Both the position numbers and the translations under genes were made by a program. From Tipula vernalis (lineage: Eukaryota > Arthropoda > Insecta > Diptera > Tipulidae), in NCBI GenBank assembly GCA_958295665.1, contig OY282559.1, forward strand, positions 271,882,047 through 271,946,046: DNA of 64,000 nt, in the 5' to 3' direction. Below, piece by piece: positions 19,980 through 29,293 of this stretch. The notes under the pieces were generated by a model. The model did no database searches. It saw nothing but the letters and a program-made list of their open reading frames with translations, and was not told the DNA's origin. Position 1 is the stretch's first letter, and the number at the start of each line of letters is the position of its first letter.

Positions 19980-22859
19980 CTATTGGAACCATTTCGAGCT
20001 ACTTATGTAGCGTAAGACGTCCCGCACTTTAATGTTTTCGAGATCCGAGAGGCAGTCCATCCTGAACTTACCTAAGTGTTTGTGCTTTCTGAGAGCCAAT
20101 GCTGGACACGAGCAAAGGAAGTGGACCAACGTCTCTTCCTCCTCTTCGTCCAAGCAGCTTCTGCAGAAGTCATTAGCCTCCAGACCCAGCCTTCTTGCAT
20201 GTTCTCCAAAAAGGCAGTGTCCCGTGAGAATTCCTACGACCGTTCTTAATTCACGTCTGCGTAAGGATATTAATGCCCTAGTGCGCCCCAAGTCCAGCTT
20301 TGGCCAAACTTGTCTTGCAACTCTACAGGTGAGTGTGTTAGACCACCTTTCCCCCGCTGAGGATAGCGCCTGCTTCCCAAGTGCTTGTCTCAGCGCTGTG
20401 ATAGGCCTCCCCAGACTTGCCCTTTCCGGTTGCAGCTGGAGAGTCGTACCATGCCTAGCAAGTTCATCTGCCCTGCAGTTCCCCATGACGCCCGAGTGAC
20501 CTGGGACCCAGACTACCTGGATGTTGAAATGCTCACCCATCTCATTTAGAGATGAATGACAACTCAACGCCACCCGTGACGCCAAAGACACCGATTCTAA
20601 CGACCGGATCGCCGCTTGACTGTCCACATAAATTGTGATATCGTCTGAGGATAACACATTATGCTTCAACCACGTCATGACCTCCTCAATCGCTACGACT
20701 TGAGCTTGGTACACGCTGCAGTAATCAGGGAGACTAATAGAAATATTTACATTTAATTTGTCACAGAATACTCCAGCTCCTACTTTGCCGTCTAGCTTGG
20801 AGCCATCTGTGAAGAATTGCAACGCTTCGGTTTCCGATAACGGTCTATCCCTCCAGGATTCCCTTGAAGGGAAGGAGGTCCGAAATCGCTTCTCGAAGCG
20901 TAGAGTAGGTTTAATGTAGTCAAGATTCGCCAGCTCATCCTTCAACGATCTGACAATAGTAGAGTGTCCTATACTAAGACACCTCCACTGAGAGACGGCT
21001 GCAACTCGTACAGCAGTATTTGCCGCCATCTGTTTGCCAAAAATGTCGACCGGAAGAAGATGCAACATAACCTCTAAGGTACTTGTCGGTGTCGACCTCA
21101 ATGCCCCGCTAACAAGCATGCAGGCCGTTCTTTGCACTCTCTCAATCTTACTTTTGTAAGTTACCTTGTCCAGAGCTGGCCACCAAACACCCACCCCGTA
21201 CATGAGTACAGGTCTCACTACGGCGGTGTAGAGCCAGTGTACCAGCTCCGGCTTCAGACCCCATCTATGACCAATGGCGTTCCTACAGGAGTACAAAGCA
21301 ATAGTAGCTTTGTTTATTTTCTCCAACATGTTGGGCTTCCAACTAAGCTTACTGTCCAAGATAATGCCCAGATATCTAGCACTATCAGTAAAAGCAAGTC
21401 TCGTGCCATTTAAGGTAGGAGGGACAACTACCGGGATTTTGTATTTCTTAGTAAAGAGTACCAGCTCTGTCTTGGACGGGTTAATACCAAGTCCACATTT
21501 GCCAGCCCATTTCGTAACGATGGTAAGCGCATTCTGCATTACGTCTACAATCGTGCCCAGGAATTTCCCGGTAACAGCTAAAGCTACGTCACCTGCGTAC
21601 GCGATAACTTCAATACCCTCTCTCTCCAATTCAAGTAGTAACCCGTTTACCACTATGTTCCAGAGAAGAGGGTCCCCCCCCCCCTGCGGAGTTCCCCTAG
21701 TTACTCGCCTCTTGAAGGTGGAGTCCTCCAACTTCGAGCTAACAATCCTGCTTCCCAGCATATAATTGATTAACCCTATCAGAGGAACGTCCACCTCCAA
21801 AAATGACAATCCCTCCTTGATTGCCTCCGCTTTCACATTATTAAAGGCGCCCTCTATATCCAGGAAGGCCACCAAACAGAATTCCTTCGAATTAATCGAT
21901 TTCTCAATCGTAGACACCAAGGCGTGCAGAGCAGTGTCCACAGATCTACCCTTTGTGTACGCATGCTGAGACGATGCCCACTTCCTGGCACCTATTTTAT
22001 CTCTGATGTATACATCCAGCAGCCTTTCCAAGGTTTTCAAAAGAAAGGATGATAGAGTTATTGGTCTTAGGTCCTTAGGATAGACATGTGAGCTTTTCCC
22101 CGCTTTCGGTATGAACACCACATTGACCTCCGTCCAGTACCTAGGAATATAGCCCAGCTTCAAACACCCTTTGAATATAGCTTCCAGGTAGGGAAGAATA
22201 AATTCTGAGTTGTTTTGAAGTTCCGCTGGTATAATTTGATCCGGACCAGCCGATTTAAATGGTTTAAAACCCCTCAGTGCCCATAGGATCCGTTTTCTGG
22301 TTACGATATCCTCTGTGGTTACTGACAGTGATTCCTGATGATTGCTACGCACCAACAGGTCTTCAAAGCTCCCTGGGAAGTGTGTCTCGAAGAGAAGCTC
22401 CAGAGATTCTCCACTAGAAGCTGTCCAAGATCCGTCCGGTTTTATCAAAAAACTAGGACTAGATGTACTTTTGGAAAGAATCTTCGTAAGGTGGGAGGTT
22501 TCGGATACCTCTTCCATATTATCACAGAAGATTCTCCAAGACCTCCTTTGTGCCTTTCTTAATTCTTTCTTATAAATTCCGAGTTTCTCCTTATAGGAGT
22601 CCCAATCCTGAGCCTCCCTTGTATTTTTGGCTCTATTAAAGGCTATCCTAGAAGCCTTACGATAGGTTCCCAGTTCCCTGGACCACCATACCGGTTTTTG
22701 CCTACCCCTAGGCTTAGCCAGTGGGCAGGCAGCGCGAAAGGATCGGTTGCATGCGCTAGTAACGCTAGCCACCATGTCCTCCAGCTCCCCAACGGTCGTC
22801 GGGGGCTCCATAGCCCTAGTCGGTAACATTTCCTCCAATAATTCCCCATATTTGCTCAA
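19980..22859 (-). CDS. LINE ORF2 (reverse transcriptase, RNase H), catalytically altered
   Basis: A 959-codon frame. RT blocks: RPITLSSFLLKTLERLLD (about residues 270-290), AFLDIEGAFNNVK (first Asp), GTPQGGGDPLLWN, then AYAGDVALAV where the family has YADD, so one catalytic Asp is now Gly. RNase H: FFTDGSKLDGKVGAG, YQAQVVAIEE, YVDSQAAI and WVPGHSGVMGN, all acidic residues present. C-terminus: CRSCLDEEEEETLVHFLCSCP, a CCHC-like motif. Polymerase block B is changed by a run of ten or so Gs (21672-21685) that replaces the usual GGVLSP. The frame is joined to the endonuclease upstream through a frameshift near 22860. Open frame, but probably inactive. Confidence 0.9.
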   Translation of the reverse strand: MSKYGELLEEMLPTRAMEPPTTVGELEDMVASVTSACNRSFRAACPLAKPRGRQKPVWWSRELGTYRKASRIAFNRAKNTREAQDWDSYKEKLGIYKKELRKAQRRSWRIFCDNMEEVSETSHLTKILSKSTSSPSFLIKPDGSWTASSGESLELLFETHFPGSFEDLLVRSNHQESLSVTTEDIVTRKRILWALRGFKPFKSAGPDQIIPAELQNNSEFILPYLEAIFKGCLKLGYIPRYWTEVNVVFIPKAGKSSHVYPKDLRPITLSSFLLKTLERLLDVYIRDKIGARKWASSQHAYTKGRSVDTALHALVSTIEKSINSKEFCLVAFLDIEGAFNNVKAEAIKEGLSFLEVDVPLIGLINYMLGSRIVSSKLEDSTFKRRVTRGTPQGGGDPLLWNIVVNGLLLELEREGIEVIAYAGDVALAVTGKFLGTIVDVMQNALTIVTKWAGKCGLGINPSKTELVLFTKKYKIPVVVPPTLNGTRLAFTDSARYLGIILDSKLSWKPNMLEKINKATIALYSCRNAIGHRWGLKPELVHWLYTAVVRPVLMYGVGVWWPALDKVTYKSKIERVQRTACMLVSGALRSTPTSTLEVMLHLLPVDIFGKQMAANTAVRVAAVSQWRCLSIGHSTIVRSLKDELANLDYIKPTLRFEKRFRTSFPSRESWRDRPLSETEALQFFTDGSKLDGKVGAGVFCDKLNVNISISLPDYCSVYQAQVVAIEEVMTWLKHNVLSSDDITIYVDSQAAIRSLESVSLASRVALSCHSSLNEMGEHFNIQVVWVPGHSGVMGNCRADELARHGTTLQLQPERASLGRPITALRQALGKQALSSAGERWSNTLTCRVARQVWPKLDLGRTRALISLRRRELRTVVGILTGHCLFGEHARRLGLEANDFCRSCLDEEEEETLVHFLCSCPALALRKHKHLGKFRMDCLSDLENIKVRDVLRYISSSKWFQ

Positions 22860-23457
22860 GTTGGTCCTTCTAGGGTTCCTGAAGGCTTCCCGGGTAGCAG
22901 GGTGAATATCGCGAGGCTATAGGTTAAATATCGATGATCAGAAAAGGAGTGTTCCTTATCCACCCTCCAATTTTTAACCATATGAAGAATATTATTTGAG
23001 GCAAGGGTCACGTCTAGAACCTCCTGCCTGTTACTAGTAATAAATGTGGGTTCCCGCCCAATATTACACACTGAAAGGTTAGTACTCATCAAATAATCAA
23101 AAAGCGACTCACCTCTTTCATTAATGTCTGTGCTTCCCTGTGCTAGGCTGAAACTAGCCAGAATCTACAAGTGCCTACTTCCAGGCTAACTGCAGTAGTG
23201 TCACCATTGCTGTATTGAGAGAGAAGGAAAAGATTAATATTATTTTTCCCAAGAATACAAGATCTGATCTTCCCAGACTTACTAGAGGATATAATTTTAT
23301 ACCCCTTGGTTCTGAGGCCACAGATCCTGTTGTTGTTAATCCAAGGTTCTTGGATTAATATCACATCCTCACCCGAACTAGTCAGCCTGAGGAGTAGAGC
23401 TGCCGAAGCAGCCTTAGAATGGTGAAGGTTAATTTGTGTTATCTTAATCATAACCAT
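22856..23457 (-). pseudogene. LINE apurinic-type endonuclease domain with internal deletion
   Basis: The 23457-23143 frame starts ITQINLHHSKAAS and includes LIQEPWINN (catalytic Glu). The 23092-22856 frame has SFSDHRYL (the SDH catalytic end). Between them STDINERGES follows almost directly on RFWLVSA, so the central part, with the D-x-N residues that precede WGS in this family, is deleted (about 50 residues by comparison with the family pattern). Two frameshifts add to this. The domain cannot nick DNA. Confidence 0.8.
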
Positions 23458-23504
23458 TTAACCTCTACCTATCTCTATGGTATATTCCTGCTACCGCAGG
23501 AATA

Positions 23505-24046
23505 TTATTTCTCGGTATTTTGGGGTGCGCCGGATCCGCCCGTCTCGCCACCCCTCATACCCTCTGTTGAGGACTTGTCAGTGCCGACCCGTCTGGCCTG
23601 GCTGCCGACAGCCTCCTCCATCGGTACACCAGCTCCTTCGCTTATGTGCCCCTCCTTATGCTTCAAGGGAGGCCTTGTCCGACCGAGGTCGCCGGCTTCA
23701 CTCTCCCCCATACCCTCAGCTTCTCCCCCATGCTACTGGTACCCCCTTCAGGCCTGGGCGGGTTGCCACCATCCTCCGGTTGGCCTCCCGTACGCGCTTC
23801 CGCCCCATCCTTTTTATAAACGTTGAGAGTAATTGACCCGAAACCGAAGTCAATTACTCCCTTCGTTTTGTGCAGGAGGGCAAGGGACTCCTTATTTATT
23901 ACCATAATTGATAATTTCGAGCCCCCCTTTGCCTCCTCCTGCTTGACGATCTTCCAATTTCCGGTCGGAAGACTCGGGTTACTGGCCTGAATGATTTCCA
24001 AAGCCTCGTCAGGGCTAGCCGGTTCGGATGGCAGCCAGACACGTGC
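23505..24046 (-). pseudogene. LINE ORF1 remnant (DUF4780-like)
   Basis: Starting near 24046 the minus strand reads RVWLPSEPASPDEALEII in effect across two frames, then LPTGNWKIVKQEEAKGG, LSIMVINKESLALL and VIDFGFGSITLNVYK. This order resembles the DUF4780-type domain found in ORF1 of some dipteran LINEs. After it comes a Pro/Gly-rich tail to about 23500. The N-terminal part is missing because the element is 5' truncated at 24046. Confidence 0.65.
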
Positions 24047-24056
24047 CTTGTCCCAT

Positions 24057-24770
24057 TATTGTCAATGATTTTTTTTCGCCTTTTCATGACACACCTATAC
24101 CTTGTCTCGACTTGCAACGCTGAAAAAGAAACATTATAGTTCTTATTTATTTCGCTGGAAAGAAAAAGCCACATATTTTTTTTTCTTTAATTTTTTCATT
24201 GGGCCAACGTTTGAAAAATTATCGACGTAGAGCTCCAGCAAAAACCGGGTTTGCCCATCAGTCCATTTAATAGACTCTTTTGCCGCTAAAATAAAAAAAA
24301 ATCAATTTTTGCTTCAATTTCGAAGTAAGGACTACTGTACCACTCTCTTCATTTCTTAATGGCTCCGGATCCTCCGCGATGTATTGGCTGTAGTCAATTT
24401 CGACATGATGTTGACCGATTTCGGGTCGCTGCATGACATTATTTGGAACGGAAATAATAATTTTTAATATATTTTATTTTATGAAATTAAATTAGAAAAT
24501 TCGTGTTTACCTTTTTGGTATATTTTATCAGCTGTAGCGTGTAATCCATAGAATGCGGCAACTTCGTCATACACGCCTTTCATGACTACACCATCTATAA
24601 ATTATAATTTATTGGTGAAAAATTGTATACATGAATTCTAATTAATCTTAATTAAATGTTTTATAATCCTTACCTGTTAAACGCTCAAGTAAAACCATTC
24701 CACCGTCCAATATAACGATATTATTTTCGTTTCGGACTAGTCGATAGTCACACAAATTAACTGTTTCCAT
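24057..24770 (-). pseudogene. 5' part of the Harbinger Myb/SANT-like accessory gene (several exons)
   Basis: Exon 1 runs 24770-24674 (METVNLCDYRLVRNENN, donor CAG|GTAAGG). Exon 2 runs 24594-24511 (acceptor TATAG, DGVVMKGVYDEVAAFYG, donor AAG|GTAAAC). A third coding block lies near 24440-24335 (EIDYSQYIAEDPEPLRNEE). The DNA-binding block at about 24290-24057 reads IKWTDGQTRFLLELYVDN and NYNVSFSALQVETRY, a Myb/SANT-like trihelix. A frameshift near 24170 and a misfitting exon 3 acceptor show decay. The protein would bind element ends and recruit the transposase. Confidence 0.7.
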
Positions 24771-24950
24771 GACCAAATATTAAATTTTTCGACTTTTCGA
24801 AATAAAAACACAAAAAATGACGCACTGAGAAACAACTGCTTTTTGTTTTTTTCAAATCAAAAATATATTGTTTTTTTTATTGTTACCAACACAACGATGA
24901 AAAACATCATTTTGCGTTTATGTTCTATGGGACACGTTCAAAATTGCTAT
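24771..24950. other. 5' flank of the Myb-like gene; no feature seen
   Basis: AT-rich sequence with T-runs. It should contain the right-hand end of the Harbinger element, but no matching terminal repeat to the left side was recognised. Confidence 0.3.
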
Positions 24951-24954
24951 ATTT

Positions 24955-25130
24955 CAAAAATCCCATAGAACTCGACATTATTTTGAGTAGGTCACGACAT
25001 ACTCTAACAGAAAATAAATCAATTTTAAAAAATTCTGTGGTCCCAGGCATTTAGGATTGACGATTTTTAAATATTCTATTGAGAATTATCGTATATCGAG
25101 TTTTCCGGAATTTTCCTGGTGTTCCTAAAT
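24955..25130 (-). repeat. Copy A of a repeat of about 180 bp (inverted relative to copies B and C)
   Basis: Contains, on the minus strand, AGGAACACCAGGAAAATTCC, CGATAATTCT, AAAATCGTCAATCCTAA and TTATTTTCTGTTAGAGTAT. The same blocks recur on the plus strand at 26105-26290 and 26290-26470. Order and spacing are conserved with scattered substitutions. Confidence 0.85.
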
Positions 25131-25637
25131 AATTTGGTGATTGGTATGCCTAAGTACATAATTTTATTAAACACAACACATAAAGAATATTATCATAAAG
25201 TAAGGTGACACTGATTCAAAAGTTTATATTAAAAAAAAATTCATTTTCGATGCAATGTTGAGATTAATTTAAGGACACTTCTAAATAAACAATGGCCATA
25301 ATAAATTTTCAAACTGAAAACGGCAGCCAATCAGCCGAATAACAGAATCAGAATAAACCTACACAAATATTTATGTAAAAGAGGCATACATCTATGGAAA
25401 AATGGAGATTTCTTAAAAGTGCTCTCGAACAATTGAACAAACTAAAAGCAAATAAGGTAAATTTTTCTCCTTCAGAGTGCATTTTTCGAGTCAATCGAAA
25501 ACGACATTATAATCTCGGCCTACAAGACCGAAATATCGACTCATCTTTTATAAATAAAAATATGTTAAACTAAATAAGGTCTACAATTTAGCTAAGTATA
25601 CAAATTATAATTACAAAAACATTCAACTATATTGATA
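25131..25637. other. Interior of the inverted-repeat unit, no coding signal
   Basis: AT-rich DNA between repeat copy A and the zinc-finger part of the Ulp1-like remnant. No recognisable feature. Confidence 0.35.
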
Positions 25638-26165
25638 CTAGAGAATTATCGTACATTCAATATTCTTGAATTTTGGGCAAGGTCTGGTGTATATAATATA
25701 TAACTGGTTTAGGTTTATTATAAATTTGTTTTCGTTTAAAGTTTTACAAATGATATAAAGACTGTTATTAAAAGAAAGGAACGGTGCGCATTCCGAATGA
25801 ATCCGTCTTTTGCAGTAAACACTTTGAATGGTTTGGTGGTCTATATTACCTAAACAGTAAAAACAATTGCTTTCCATGGATTGTGAGTTTTGAGCAAAAC
25901 TGCCCTTAATTTTTCGACGAAATTCTTAAAGTGCAGCTTTATTAATTTCCACGTCCTCGAAATGAATCTTTGCCATGTTGTTTTGATTTACAACCAAATC
26001 TGCAGCATATATAACGTAGACACCACAGTTGAATCCTTCTTTCTGTTGCGGAAAACCATTTCCTGGTATGATGTTAATGTTCTGAGAGGCTAATTTATAA
26101 TATAATAGATAATTCTCTATAGAATATTTAAAAATCGTCAATCCTAAGTACCTGAGATCACACAA
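25638..26165 (-). pseudogene. Ulp1-like cysteine protease followed by a zinc finger, remnant
   Basis: One frame on the minus strand, interrupted by a TAA at 25926-25928. The upstream half reads PQQKEGFNCGVYVIYAADLV, the Gln and catalytic Cys block at the C-terminal end of Ulp1/SENP-type peptidases. The downstream half reads CFYCLGNIDHQTI, VYCKRRIHSEC and IICK, spaced like a RING/PHD-type zinc finger. The catalytic His and Asp that should lie upstream are not seen. Because the frame is continuous across the stop, both parts were probably one protein. It sits between inverted repeat copies A and B/C, so it may be cargo of an unnamed element. Confidence 0.55.
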
Positions 26166-26470
26166 TTTTTTTAAATTGATTTATTTTCTGTTAGAGTATA
26201 TCGTAACCTACTCAAAATTAGTTTCTATTAGAATGGCTGGTGTTAAGGAACACCAGGAAAATTCCGGGAAACTCGATATGCGATAATTCTCTATATTCAA
26301 AAATCGTCAATACTCAATCCTAAGTGCCTGGGACGACAGAATTTTTTAAAATTAATTTATTTTCTGTTAGAATAGATCATGGCCTATTCAAAATAAGTTT
26401 CCTTTAGGTTGGGCGGTATTTAGGAACACCAGGAAATTCCAGGTGGAAATTGGATAAATTTTCTACGATA
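26105..26470 (+). repeat. Copies B and C of the repeat of about 180 bp, in tandem
   Basis: Two direct units meet near 26285-26300 at CGATAATTCTCTATA. Each has AAAATCGTCAAT, CCTAAGT, TTATTTTCTGTTAGA, CCTA-TCAAAAT and AGGAACACCAGGAAA. Copy A at 24955-25130 is the same unit inverted. The arrangement resembles long terminal inverted repeats with one end duplicated. Confidence 0.85.
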
Positions 26471-26479
26471 ATTCTAAAC

Positions 26480-27025
26480 GCAGAAAAGCATTGGTTGATT
26501 TAGGCCAGCCACCTAAATCGATTGCAAAAAAATATATTCATGCCAAGTAAGTGTTACTTTGTGTTTAGTGGGATTGGAAATAAGTCATTTACTACGAGCT
26601 TCTGGAACCTGGTCAAACTGTTACAGCTGAATGTTACCAGGCCCAATTGATTAAATTAAGTGATGCTCAGGAGGAAAAATGATCATTCACGGACCAAGGA
26701 ACGCGATCTGTCATGTTGCTTCATGACAATGCCCGTCACACACAGCAAAAGCAACCCGGGAAGTGATCTTCAATTTGGGCTGGGAAGTTCTCCCGCATGC
26801 GACATATTCTCCTGACTTGTCCCCTTTTGACCACTATTTGTTTAGATCGATGCTTCTAATCGTCTTATTTGACTGATCAGCGGTCCTTGAAAATTGAGGA
26901 TGCACGAAAATGGCTCGGTGAATATTTTGCCTCCAAACAATTAAGTTTCTATCGCGAGCGCATCCATCAACTATCCAATAGCTGTCAAAGTACTATAGAT
27001 GGTAATGGTAAATATTTCGATAATT
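26480..27025 (+). pseudogene. Mariner-type transposase remnant
   Basis: Plus-strand fragments in several frames read LVDLGQPPKSIAKKY (N-terminal helix region), [27 protein letters not shown] (the HDNARPH block with the second catalytic Asp) and [13 protein letters not shown] in effect (third Asp), ending RERIHQLSNSCQ and a TAA near 27027. All major mariner blocks are in order but the N-terminal third is largely deleted and many stops are present. Confidence 0.8.
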
Positions 27026-27066
27026 AACCTTTAAGTGGGTTGGGGTTGTATTTCCAGAACCCAATA

Positions 27067-27180
27067 TTCCAGGCATAAAATTCCAAACCCAAAATTCCAA
27101 AATCCAAAATTCCAAAAACCAAAATTCCAAATCCAAAATTCCAAATCCAAAATTCCAAATCCAAAATTCCATTCCAATTT
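27067..27180. repeat. Minisatellite of CCAAAATTCCAAAT-type units
   Basis: Repeated units of 13-15 bp such as AATTCCAAATCCAAA, at least six tandem copies with small length changes. They run directly into the left arm of the 90-bp palindrome. Reverse-oriented relatives (TTGGAATTTTG) occur at the other end of the MULE. Confidence 0.9.
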
Positions 27181-27255
27181 ATTTTCCTTAGAATAGAGAA
27201 AAAAAATCGCGCGATTTTTTTTCTCTATTCTGAGGAAAATAAATTGGAATGGAAT
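27166..27255. repeat. 90-bp near-perfect palindrome
   Basis: Two 45-bp arms meet at TCGC|GCGA with no spacer (centre 27210/27211). A single mismatch lies at 27189. The arms contain TTATTTTCCTTAGAATAGAG and its complement. Such a structure can extrude as a cruciform or hairpin. Confidence 0.95.
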
Positions 27256-27550
27256 ATGTACTGTGCGTTAGTAACTAAGGAAACTAGAATGAAATGTAAT
27301 TATCATATATGCATATTTTTCTTTGTTTTATTTTATCTCACTATTGTATAAATTTTATTAGAAAAGATAGTAAATGTATTAAATGTAACTTGGTTGTTAA
27401 AATTAATTTAAAGATTATATATTAATATTATATTTTCTCTAAATAAACACTGCTGGATACTGGTAATTATTTGTTTAAGTACTTTCGTAATGTATAATAG
27501 TACATTCTTAATAAAATAAGTGTATTGCGCACATAATTTTTATTTTAGTC

Positions 27551-28892
27551 ATGGAAATTGTTGAAAGTATAAGCAATAAAGGTACCTGTTGCTTATACAT
27601 TGACGGTTATCAATATTATTATGATTACTCACAAAAATCTAACAAAAAAATTTGCTATTGGAGATGTGCGAAAAGAATATCGTTTCATTGTAAAAGTTCT
27701 GTCAAAACCATTATAAATTCCAACGGAAAACATGAAATAACTATTCACAAATTACAACATGAACATGATCCTCAACCCGCATTAGTCCACCTGTCAATGG
27801 CGAATCATAAATTGAAAAATTGTGCCAAAACCTCATCCAATTTACCCTCACAAATTATTCGTAATGTTACTGTGGGCTGTGAGCCAAGTGCCCGTGAATA
27901 TTTACCGAATAAAAACGCACAAAAGAAGAAAATTTATCGAGTACGGTCTAGCGTTCAAAAATATAATGAACCAAATAACCTAATAATAATGGTATCCATA
28001 CCAGATGAATTAAGATATTGACAGCTTTAAACTTTTAGCACAAGCTTCAATCTGGATAATGGATGGAACTTTTTACGTAGTGCCAATAATCTTTAGACAA
28101 TTATTCAGCATTCACGGGGTTATTGAAGGACAAGTCTTTCCTTTACTTTTTTGTTTAATGACAAAAAAAAATAAAATATGTTATAATGAATTATTTTATG
28201 AATTACATCGTTTAGCAATCGAATTTAATGTAAACATAAGTCCACAAATCATTATAACAGATTTCGAGATAACCATACATCGTTCTGCTTTGGATTTTTT
28301 TCCGGATACAAAATTTGAGGGATGCTTTTTTCATTTTGGCCAGCTAATTTGGAGGAAAATTCAAAAACTAGGATTAACTAAAAAATATGGTAATTCAGAA
28401 AAATTTTCACAACAAATTCGAATGCTCACAGCTTTACCTTTTGCTACCTCCCGACTGCATTCCCCAATATTTCGAAGATTTTGAGCGCTCATTAGATGAT
28501 GAAGATGTGAAGAAAGTCGCAAAACAATTTAAGCAATGCTACATTGCCGGAAAAGCAAAATATAAACCTGATTTCTGATCCATAAACGAGTCTATTCTTA
28601 ATAGTTATCCTAAAACTCAAAACTCAGTCGAAGCTTGGCATAGACGAATAAAAACAATAGTTGAAAGAAAGCACAGTGGAGTATATAAAATAATTGAAGA
28701 ATTAAGAGATGAACTAGTCCTTTCACACAATAATATAAGAAAGATCGAAGCCGGAGAAGAAATTAGACCTCTTAATATAAAAAATATTATGAAATATAAA
28801 CGAATGAAACGTATGCTAAAAAAGCAATATAAAATGACTAAATATGAATTTTTATCAAAATTGGCAAAGATCATTGTTTTGATTAATAAATA
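27551..28892 (+). pseudogene. MULE transposase with N-terminal FLYWCH-like zinc finger, broken
   Basis: From ATG 27551: a FLYWCH-like domain (DGYQYYYDY, CYWRCAKRISFHCKS, HKLQHEHDP), a linker, then after a frameshift near 28020 WIMDGTFYVVP (first Asp), IITDFE (second Asp) and GCFFHFGQLIWRKIQ (the conserved C-x-H-F block). The frame breaks again near 28440 and, after a TGA at 28576-28578, resumes as SVEAWHRRIKTIV to TAA near 28892. Total about 440 residues, a normal length. The enzyme would cut at the element ends; here at least three lesions block it. Confidence 0.85.
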
Positions 28893-29293
28893 AAATGTGT
28901 GAATATAATTTATTGTTTGATTGTTTTGCTTACTTTACTTCTTTTCTGCGGCTGGCGGCACTCCTAACTCTTAAGTGAATCACATTTTACGTTCTATCTT
29001 AACAGGTTACGGCGAAATCGTAGAGGTTCGAGGTCCAATTTACTTATATCGACTATGTAAACATTACTCAGCACCAGGATATCCTATACTACTGATATAT
29101 AAGATGGATTGGCCCATAAATTCAGCACTCGCATTTCAAAGGAGTCATAGATGTATTTTAGGGTAAATTTAATTTTATGGAAAATATTGGAATTTTGTAC
29201 TTTGGAAAACTGAAAAAAAAATTTAATAAAATTTTTGGAATAATGGAATTGGAATTTTTTTTTTTTGGAATTTTGTCCCCATCCCCCTTTAAG

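Larger units (their letters stand above)
19888..24046 (-). mobile_element. RNase-H-bearing LINE (R1/LOA-like), 5' truncated
   Basis: Reading the minus strand gives a remnant of ORF1, an endonuclease domain, reverse transcriptase, RNase H and a terminal cysteine-rich motif, then a 3' tail of (AACCT)n. Flanks 19878-19887 and 24047-24056 both read CTTGTCCCAT, a 10-bp target duplication. The 5' end falls inside ORF1, as in ordinary 5' truncation. The 959-codon ORF2 is open, but key motifs are altered. Confidence 0.93.
13900..24800. mobile_element. PIF/Harbinger element interrupted by a copia element and a LINE
   Basis: The two genes expected for a Harbinger element are here in convergent orientation: a DDE transposase (14130-15224, plus) and a Myb/SANT-like accessory protein (24770 down to 15297, minus). 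The accessory gene is split by a copia element (15333-19448) and a LINE (19888-24046). Both insertions are flanked by target duplications, and removing each together with one duplication brings the accessory reading frame back into register. Outer ends are estimates; no terminal repeat was recognised. Confidence 0.75.
27029..29293 (+). mobile_element. MULE DNA transposon with repeat-rich inverted ends
   Basis: The outer ends are inverted: CTTTAAGTGGGTTGGGG at left and CCCCATCCCCCTTTAAG at right (29277-29293), imperfect. Inside each end lies a block of ATTCC/GGAAT-type short repeats in opposite orientation (27055-27180 and about 29178-29275). The MULE-type transposase pseudogene occupies the centre. 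No target duplication was recognised. Confidence 0.7.

Noticed and set aside
20032..22575. Several plus-strand frames of 65-160 codons opposite LINE ORF2
   Set aside because: Antisense shadows of a GC-rich coding frame; composition and lack of any recognised motif argue against real genes.
23419..23836. Proline-rich plus-strand frames of 119 and 135 codons
   Set aside because: They are the antisense of the Gly/Pro-rich ORF1 tail of the LINE; low complexity explains the openness.
28975..29166. A 63-codon plus-strand frame between the MULE gene and its right end
   Set aside because: No recognised domain, short, and inside the element's non-coding end; considered chance.
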